Shown piece after piece: positions 58,301-64,000 of a DNA stretch of 64,000 nucleotides. The stretch's first letter is position 1; every line of letters begins with the position of its first letter. The translations under genes were made by a program, and so were the position numbers. This DNA comes from Phoronis australis (Eukaryota; Phoronida; Phoronidae), in contig NMRA01000154.1 of assembly GCA_002633005.1 (NCBI GenBank), positions 688,948-752,947 on the forward strand. The letters are read 5' to 3'. Under the pieces are notes generated by a model, which worked only from the letters and a program-made list of their open reading frames with translations, had not been told where the DNA came from and ran no database searches.

Positions 58301-60202
58301 TTCGTTGCCCATTCCTCAAATCATTCGTTAGTTACACGATCTCGTAGTGGGGTGAACATTTCTTGGAGTCAATTAACGTAGAAAATAAATCTGAAACTAA
58401 ATAAGGCGATCCAGATCCTCCCAAGGATACTATAATTGTTTCATGAAATGTAGAATATAAATATTTCTATTCTACATTTGGAGTCAATTGAAATGTAAAA
58501 CATAAAATGCACATGAATCAGACTTGGAAATCGAAGCGCGAGAGCTCCAGTCCGACATCGAAGACCTTCTCCTCTAGGAAGTGGTGGAATGCTATCAGTT
58601 GGAACCAAGTTAGATAGAGAAAGAGTATTACTCTACTCAAGTTGCGCAAGATGGTTCCCACTGCTAAACCTCTGAATCAGGTTTCTAGCTCCTCAGCTCC
58701 GTTTTAAATAAATAAAGCATAAAAATGGTTCCAGGTGATCATTGCAATAGGCCCACATGCACGGCCTGCGCATGTCTGGTACAACGTGTATCAGACTGCC
58801 AGCAATTATTCTTTCAAAAAGATGCTACGTTTGAGGAAGCAACATGCCCTTTTTCCAACCAGACTTTCAAATGAGGCATTCACTGACAATGCAACATTTC
58901 TAAATTTTACCAACGCACTGATAACCTGGAACCAGTTTTATGGTTTATCAATATATAGTTAAAAACAAGCTGAGGAGCTAAACACCACACTCAAGGGTCT
59001 AGCAGTGTGCCTCAGTGGGACTTGAACCCACGACCTCGAGTAAAGGAGGCAAACACTTATGCCATTTGGCCACACTGCCTCCTCTAATAAATGAAAAAAC
59101 TTCATGTGCAAAATAATCTGTGAGGCATTATATGCCCAGGCTGAATAGTCTACTGATGCGTGCGAATGACGCAGCAGAAATTTCAAGAAAAATCTTATGT
59201 CTGATGTTGGTTATGTATTCAATATCTAGTTTTGCATGAAATAACAAGCCTCGAATTACTTCAACTCCATGTAGAGTTCAACCATTGGATGATTTGAATT
59301 TAATTTTCTTCTTTGGCAATTAATACATGCCATATATGAAAAAACAGGTCAACCGAGGAATGCCATGAGCACAGCACCTGTTACGTAGACATCCGACATG
59401 AACAAGCCTGAAATTTGGCACTTAAAACTGCGAGGAAAGAATGGTTCTTTTGAAGAGTAAATTTTTTGAAGCTTTGCATGAGATATTGAGGTTGATGTAT
59501 GACCTGGTAAGTGCCATTTTCAATGATATGACCACTGAAACTCTTGGCGAGTGGAAATTGCAAGTGAAACGCTTTAAAATACAAGTGTAAAAAGTAGAAA
59601 TAAGAGTGCAGCAAATATGGTTCACGACTAGCATAACCGCTGACCACAGTTTGTACCAGGCCAAGTCTGGGAATCCGAGTGCAAATATGCCGTCTCTTGT
59701 ATTTTTAAGAGCCCATTTTTGTGCAAGCCAAGTGTTGAGAGCTATCACTTACTATCAAAAGGGATAATGACTTGTACAACATTTTTGTACATAACGCATA
59801 GATTCAGTCATCTTCAGAAATTAAATGGACAAAACTCTCTGTCTACAAAATTTGCTACAAGAGAGCTATTTGTGGTAATGAAGAGATGTTGTGTTAGTTC
59901 TGGATGACCGATTTTGTAGTTTGTTTCACTTTTGCTTCTTTAATTATATTAGGTAATACACCCTTGCATCATGTAGATATACATAGATATAGATATACAT
60001 ATAGTATACTATGTGTTTTGCTCAAATAACAAATAACAATTTGTCACAGCAGTTACTGAAGGTTATTACAAACCCACCTGTTAGTAAACCAAAGTCTATG
60101 AGTATTGTGGCAATCTCCAGCATGGTATCCACGGCGATGAGGAAGATTACAACCCAGTGGAAGGGGACGGAATAGAGGATTCCTTTGAGTTGGATACGCC
60201 AT
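49069..60202 (-). CDS. TMEM266: Hv1/TMEM266-family voltage-sensor protein, 5' incomplete
   Basis: Seven exons join in phase: 60202-60078, 58021-57900, 56469-56277, 54925-54810, 53097-52900, 50263-50086, 49376-49069 (412 codons plus stop; N-terminus not seen). The first three encode a four-helix voltage-sensor domain without a pore. S1 holds an aspartate (FLIAVDTMLEIATILID) aligned, without gaps, to the selectivity Asp of human Hv1. S2 has a His-Tyr pair and the conserved Glu (HYTCLAISCLFTLE). S3 has Asp (CLAIDIAVLF). S4 has all three arginines (LLRLWRVTRI). The zinc-binding His of Hv1's S3-S4 loop is absent. A coiled coil follows S4 (ENKKLASRIRELEAEF). The long C-terminal tail and neighbourhood next to UBE2Q favour TMEM266 over HVCN1. 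It sits in a membrane; whether it passes protons or only senses voltage cannot be told. Confidence 0.85.
49087..49245. repeat. Three degenerate copies of the exon-end/donor region
   Basis: AGTACCTCTG followed by a TAATA-rich tail occurs at about 49110, 49147 and 49222. On the minus strand each reads CAGAGGTACT, the same junction as the possible donor after the TSE codons. Confidence 0.55.
50086..50263 (-). CDS. TMEM266: C-terminal tail exon 2
   Basis: Acceptor TTTAACAG; reads GKMHQTQSVLHMDERVPKKH and onward, hydrophilic and likely disordered; donor G|GTAATC, phase 1. Confidence 0.7.
51840..52440 (+). repeat. GCCACTAGGGG dispersed repeat, long copy
   Basis: Contains AAACTAAAATTGCCACTAGG, AATTTCATGAACATGCATCA, a GACGGACAGGGATGATGGCA stretch and a terminal hairpin CCCACATATAAATATGTGGG then CGCATAAAA. 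Confidence 0.7.
52900..53097 (-). CDS. TMEM266: C-terminal tail exon 1
   Basis: Acceptor TTTTTTGCAG; reads KQSAELQMKLDARGNIVPRG, then a Ser-rich end; donor GTGAGT, phase 0. No known domain. Confidence 0.75.
53370..53700 (+). repeat. GCCACTAGGGG dispersed repeat, partial copy
   Basis: ATGGCCACTAGATGG, AATAAAGATCCTGCAG and ACTACCACTAGGAGGC match the long copy at 51840-52440. Confidence 0.6.
54330..54770 (+). repeat. Dispersed repeat with CATCAT-rich tract, copy 2 of 2
   Basis: Counterpart of 4640-5100; it ends just before the coiled-coil exon of the voltage-sensor gene. Confidence 0.65.
54810..54925 (-). CDS. TMEM266: Coiled-coil exon after S4
   Basis: Acceptor TCATCAG; reads AIVSVKVKAERQQHSLMLEN, then KKLASRIRELEAEFQFCQ, aligned with the Hv1 segment ISVKTRSERQ and its coiled coil; donor GTGTGT, phase 0. 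Confidence 0.9.
55765..55995. repeat. ~36-bp tandem repeat, about seven units
   Basis: Units are variations on AAATAATGAACCAAAACAAG then GGTTCCACACCC. Intronic. Confidence 0.85.
56277..56469 (-). CDS. TMEM266: Voltage-sensor exon: S3 and S4
   Basis: Acceptor TTGTTTCAG; reads WEAFDSIVVVVCLAIDIAVL, then LVILLRLWRVTRIGK; donor A|GTAAGT, phase 1. Confidence 0.95.
56560..57890. other. Intron between S2 and S3-S4 exons
   Basis: A plus-strand frame at 57295-57582 has no recognised domain. Nothing else was seen. Confidence 0.35.
57900..58021 (-). CDS. TMEM266: Voltage-sensor exon: S2
   Basis: Acceptor CTTTCTTAG; reads DYEAICNKTHVGSAAQKSYM, then AYHLHYTCLAISCLFTLE; donor GTAAGA, phase 0. Confidence 0.85.
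58685..58981. repeat. Inverted repeat pair, ~65-bp arms
   Basis: CTAGCTCCTCAGCT...TGGTTCCAGGTGAT at 58685-58748 recurs inverted at about 58914-58981. The right arm adjoins the tRNA-like segment, so these may be two SINE bodies in opposite orientation. Confidence 0.6.
59005..59092 (-). repeat. tRNA-like segment, probably a SINE head
   Basis: On the minus strand it has an A box TGGCCAAATGG (59062-59072) and a B box GGTTCAAGTCC (59018-59028) at tRNA spacing. A T-arm (GTGGGTTCAAGTCCCAC) can form, but the acceptor stem is poor, so a SINE or tRNA pseudogene is more likely than a working tRNA. Confidence 0.55.
59940..60010. repeat. ATAGAT/ATATAC microsatellite
   Basis: Short run of ATAGATATACAT type at about 59970-60008. 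Confidence 0.5.
60078..60202 (-). CDS. TMEM266: Voltage-sensor exon: S1
   Basis: Acceptor CTTCCAACAG; reads WRIQLKGILYSVPFHWVVIF, then LIAVDTMLEIATILIDFGLL; donor G|GTGGGT, phase 1. Needs a preceding exon ending in phase 2. Confidence 0.85.
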
Positions 60203-60339
60203 CTGTTGGAAGAATGAGTCATTGGGCTTAACAAATATAAATGCGTCAAACATTAATTTCAAGCCAAGCACTGGGGAGTTATCGAGCACTGCCCAGTGCA
60301 TATTTTACAAGTAATTATGCATGGCATGGCAAATCATGT

Positions 60340-60600
60340 TTCATGAAAATCCATGACTCCGAAAAAAAGACGAAAACATAAAAAACTAAAATTGCTACTA
60401 GGGGACACAGTGGTATTTGGATCGGTCTGAAACTCGTCGTCATCGGTCGTGAGCACCATAGGAACACAAGTGTCAAACCTCAATATGATCCTGCAAAGGG
60501 AATAGGAGATACAGCAGCAGACGCCGGATGACGGAAGCCGGATGCACAGACAGAAATGACGGCAATATGCACGCACATACAAATATACAGGAGCATAAAA
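60340..60600 (+). repeat. GCCACTAGGGG dispersed repeat copy
   Basis: AAAAACTAAAATTGCTACTA, GATCCTGCAAAGGG, ACGCCGGATGACGG and a weakened terminal hairpin ending GAGCATAAAA. Confidence 0.65.
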
Positions 60601-61519
60601 ATCTGTCAAAGTAGCACAGAGCAAACATTTAAATAGTGGCTGTTAGAGCACCACCTTTAGACCGATTTTTCCTAAAACAATAGGCCTCGAGATACACGTT
60701 GTGTGTGAACATCAATCGTATGAAAAATACGTCCTACGTTCACAACAAAGCAACACACTTGGAGACATTTCTAGCAAGATGTTTGTTTTTCGTAAACTAA
60801 TTAAAGGTTTTCATACCAATCCAGATATAAATTTCCATTCTCTCTACTCTAGTCCATCTTTACAGTTTATGACATTATACTGTTAATTTTGTTTACAAGA
60901 GACACAAATCACTAGCAATCATTCAGAAGCCTTTGATTCAATAACAAAATGTATTTTAATTGATGCGATTCCATTCACATCCATTAACTTGTTAGGTCAG
61001 CCAACTTGCTAATAAAATCAATAATCATCACGAAAGTTCAATTTTCAGTTGTTTCAACACTGCAAAGTCAGTTTATAAATTGCCCAAAGGTTATCAGCAA
61101 TTAACTACATCAGTTGCATGTCAATTTCCCATTAAAGATAACTTTATCCTGCCTGTATTTGATAACCACTTGTGAAGTTTAGAAAGCGTGATAAGGTAAA
61201 TCCACCATTTAAAGCCCTGGTACCATATTACAGTAGCTGGGATCACATAACACGTTGTTATCAGAACAGGTAACTCAGTACTCTTCAGAAACACTTGAGA
61301 GAGGCTGGATGTATGAAATGACTGGAAAGACTCAATCACACATTACTAGTTGAAAGTTCCTCCAGAGAGAGACAATACAAAACCATCAAGTTGAATAATT
61401 ATTCGACTTAACGCTCAGAACATTAATTCATACGACCTAACACACAGAACATTTAAACCAGTTGAGAAAAACAAAAACAAAGACAGACAAGAACAAGTGT
61501 TGGAATCTTGACAACTTAC

Positions 61520-61590
61520 ACATGTTAAAGTCAGGGCTGGACATATAACCAGGATATTGCAGCAGAGGAGTTGAATATGGGTTGGTTACG
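61520..61590 (-). CDS. Possible 5' exon of the voltage-sensor gene (weak)
   Basis: On the minus strand the frame VTNPYSTPLLQYPGYMSSPD ends FNM before a donor T|GTAAGT. It reads like coding sequence, but its phase (1) does not fit the S1 exon, so a further exon would be needed. Confidence 0.25.
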
Positions 61591-61599
61591 TGACTTGGA

Positions 61600-62385
61600 G
61601 TCAAGCAAAAGATGAGGTGAATATAGACAACGAACTATTTGTTCAAGTAAGTGTAATGTTAAACTGGAGCAACACATCCTGCTCTACAGTAAAAAAACAA
61701 CTTGATTTATACCTAAGAAAAAAATCTTCCCTCATGATTTATTGAACTCATTTCTTGCAAATCTGACTTTGGAATCAAATTTCAACCAATAAACCCTAGG
61801 CGTAATTTGTGATTGCCTGGTTCTCAAAATTATTGATCACTACACTACTGTCAAAATCTGGCGACATCTGAACTTGTAGAGAAGTGTTATACCCTTGCGC
61901 GTCTGCACATAGCACACAATGAGAGGTTGACATTTCTACCTAACAGTTATGACAAGTTACTTCTAAAATGTTCTAGGGTAGGTCTGTGTGTGTACGGCAC
62001 TTTCGTGTTGGGACAACTTGGCTCACACGTGACAACTTACCTCACCTTAATGAGGCAGGGTAACTTGACACACGTGTTGCGCGGCGCAAGACGTAGGTAG
62101 TAGCGTGGACGCAAACTTGCAGACAAAGCAGAACTAATTACCAGCTCCGCCCTTTATCAGGTGTCTAACCCTTCTTGCGCTATAGTTGTGGTAAGTTGTA
62201 GGGTGTGAAGGATGGACTGTCAGCAGAATGGGGACAAGATGCTTTAGGGTAAGTTGTTCTAGGGTACCTGGTATTATCGACATGATATCTCTACTAAAGT
62301 ACACACCATGTATTTTGAACATTACTACCCTAACTAGAAGTATTCATGTCAAAAATGCAATAAATTTTAAAACGAGTTACAAAAC
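61600..62385. other. Gene-free stretch
   Basis: No gene recognised. Several GTAAGTTG/CAACTTAC words occur at 62030-62260 without exon-like sequence. Confidence 0.35.
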
Positions 62386-62574
62386 GTGCACCTAAAAAAT
62401 GGAGGGTTCGAATTTTGAGAACGAAGACCTTTCAGTAAGATTCACAGGATACGTTCAGAGCTATGAATTGTGCATTGGCCGAATTTTGGTAGTTCCCGCC
62501 TTTTAGTGGCCTTTTGTCTCGTTTTCTACTTTTTGAAATTTGTGTTTCTCTGAGACAAACCTTTTTGCCAGCAT
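62386..62574 (+). mobile_element. CATGCGCGC MITE, truncated copy f
   Basis: Starts at a decayed GTGCACCTAAAAAATGGAGG and includes TTTTGTCTCGTTTTCTAC, as in copies b-d; the right end is missing. Confidence 0.6.
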
Positions 62575-62585
62575 AATAAAAGCAC

Positions 62586-63035
62586 GAAAGGTGTTACGTA
62601 AAATGGCACTAGGTCAAAACTTTCCATTCGCATTACATGGGATCAGTAGGTGGACACTACACATGGGCTGTCTATCAAAGACCTGATCGTTGTTTGGTGA
62701 GACAGTGAATTTCAATAGGGTACAAATATTTCAAAAATCAGCTATTTAAGACATAATACGGACGACACTCGCAACGATGACAGAAACCATTGCAAATAAA
62801 AAAGAAGCACTTTTGGAAATTATTTTCCCGAAAATGGTGAGATTTTACGCCGTCACTAATATGGCTGGAACCAATTAGGCTGCGTATGTACAAAATTTGA
62901 CAGAGTACATGGTCATTTTAGGAAAAATGTGTCTGTGGGTCAATTGACCCCACTTCCAGGGTACATGTCCTTTACCAGTCATCCATTCAAAAACTTGCTG
63001 CACTTGGCAAGACACCAAGAGGATTTGTTGAAGAA
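62586..63035 (+). repeat. 450-bp duplication, copy 1
   Basis: Same length as 63382-63831 with about eight differences by eye (~98% identity), same orientation. The base after it (63036) is the window's only N. Confidence 0.95.
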
Positions 63036-63095
63036 NGCGCAAACTATGTCAAATCCATCTGAAAACTGGAGGATAGCGTCATCTCACTAATAGGT

Positions 63096-63378
63096 GCCTA
63101 CATACAATATTTCATGAAAATCCGTTCAGGACTTTATAAGATACAAAGGTAAGCGTAAAAAAATAAAATTGCCACTAGGGGACACACCGGTAGTCGGATC
63201 CGTCCGAAAGTTCGCACATGCCGTCCCATTCATGAATGGAACATATGTGCCAAATTTCATAAACGTATGTCAAAGGGTTTTGGAGATAGAGCAGCTGACG
63301 CCGGACGGACGCCGCCCAGACGGACGGACGGAGATGACGGCATAATGCGTCCACATATAAATATGTGGGCGCATAAAA
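63096..63378 (+). repeat. GCCACTAGGGG dispersed repeat, between the duplicated blocks
   Basis: AAATTGCCACTAGGGGACAC, GACGCCGGACGGACGCC, and the terminal hairpin CCACATATAAATATGTGG then GCGCATAAAA. Confidence 0.75.
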
Positions 63379-63381
63379 AAT

Positions 63382-63831
63382 GAAAGGTGTTACGTAAAAT
63401 GGCAATAGGTGAAAACTTTCCATTCGCATTACATGGGATCAGTAGGTGGACATTACACATGGGCTGTCTACCAAAGACCTGATCGTTGTTTGGTGGGACA
63501 GTGAATTTCAATAGGGTACAAATATTTCGAAAATCAGCTATTTAAGACATAATACGGACGACACTCGCAACGACGACAGAAACCATTGCAAATAAAAAAG
63601 AAGCACTTTTGGAAATTATTTTCCCGAAAATGGTGAGATTTTACGCCGTCACTAATATGGCTGGAACCAATTAGGCTGCGTATGTACAAAATTTGACAGA
63701 GTACATGGTCATTTTAGGAAAAATGTGTCTGTGGGTCAATTGACCCCACTTCCAGGGTACATGTCCTTAACCAGTCATCCATTCAAAAACTTGCTGCACT
63801 TGGCAAGACACCAAGAGGATTTGTTGAAGAA
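63382..63831 (+). repeat. 450-bp duplication, copy 2
   Basis: See copy 1. It begins directly after the terminal GCATAAAA of the dispersed repeat. Confidence 0.95.
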
Positions 63832-64000
63832 AACACATTTGTTGTTATTTTGTAGAAAGTGTTTTTTATTCAGCCATGAATAGAAGACGTGCTCCCGTCC
63901 GTCGCATTCTGCCGACCTCACCACCAGGTGAAGCAATGCCCATGAATGCTAAATGATAAAAAGGGGCCTTTATAATACGGTGTGTTTTACCACACATTTG

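Noticed and set aside
59005-59092. Functional tRNA gene
   Set aside because: A and B boxes and T-arm are present but the acceptor stem does not pair well, and it is joined to a repeated body.

Overview
This is a window of animal nuclear DNA. The genes are intron-rich with GT-AG (one GC-AG) introns, lie far apart, and sit in a dense background of small DNA transposons, minisatellites and decayed retroelements. Codon-level similarity and gene content suggest an invertebrate deuterostome (hemichordate or cephalochordate type). The species cannot be fixed from the sequence alone.

Layout. (1) 0.2-2.3 kb: a frameshifted, internally deleted BEL/Pao retrotransposon with a candidate 3' LTR. (2) 2.4-9.8 kb: no convincing host gene; MITEs, dispersed repeats and a 369-bp fold-back element. 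(3) 9.9-25.3 kb, minus strand: two tandem paralogous genes for secreted proteins. The proximal one (9931-17360, seven exons, 451 aa predicted) encodes signal peptide, PAN/apple-like domain, fibronectin type III domain, Thr/Ser-rich linker and a fibrinogen-like domain of the contactin-associated-protein (Caspr) type. The distal one (21445-25258, three exons, 228 aa) has the same first three exons and then stops, so it lacks linker and fibrinogen-like part. Shared dispersed repeats at matching places suggest duplication of a whole genomic unit. (4) 29.3-43.2 kb, plus strand: a complete eleven-exon UBE2Q-type ubiquitin-conjugating enzyme (361 aa) with a recognisable housekeeping-type promoter, a start-overlapping uORF, a 2.05-kb hAT-like insertion in intron 1, a GC-AG intron and several intronic minisatellites. 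(5) 43.3-49 kb: no gene recognised. (6) 49.1-60.2 kb, minus strand: seven exons of an Hv1/TMEM266-family voltage-sensor protein (412 codons seen; N-terminal exon(s) not securely found). (7) 60.2-64 kb: repeats, including a 450-bp near-identical duplication with an ambiguous base at one edge.

The UBE2Q gene and the TMEM266-like gene are adjacent and convergent. Human UBE2Q2 and TMEM266 are also close together on 15q24, so this looks like old conserved linkage. The PAN-FN3-fibrinogen-like pair is the least familiar material. The proteins should be secreted and may act in adhesion, recognition or immunity, but that is inference. Several unrelated non-autonomous elements here leave 5-bp target duplications, one of them confirmed by an empty paralogous site.

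All exon models are manual: reading frame, splice sites and phase were checked against each other, but no transcript or database search was available.
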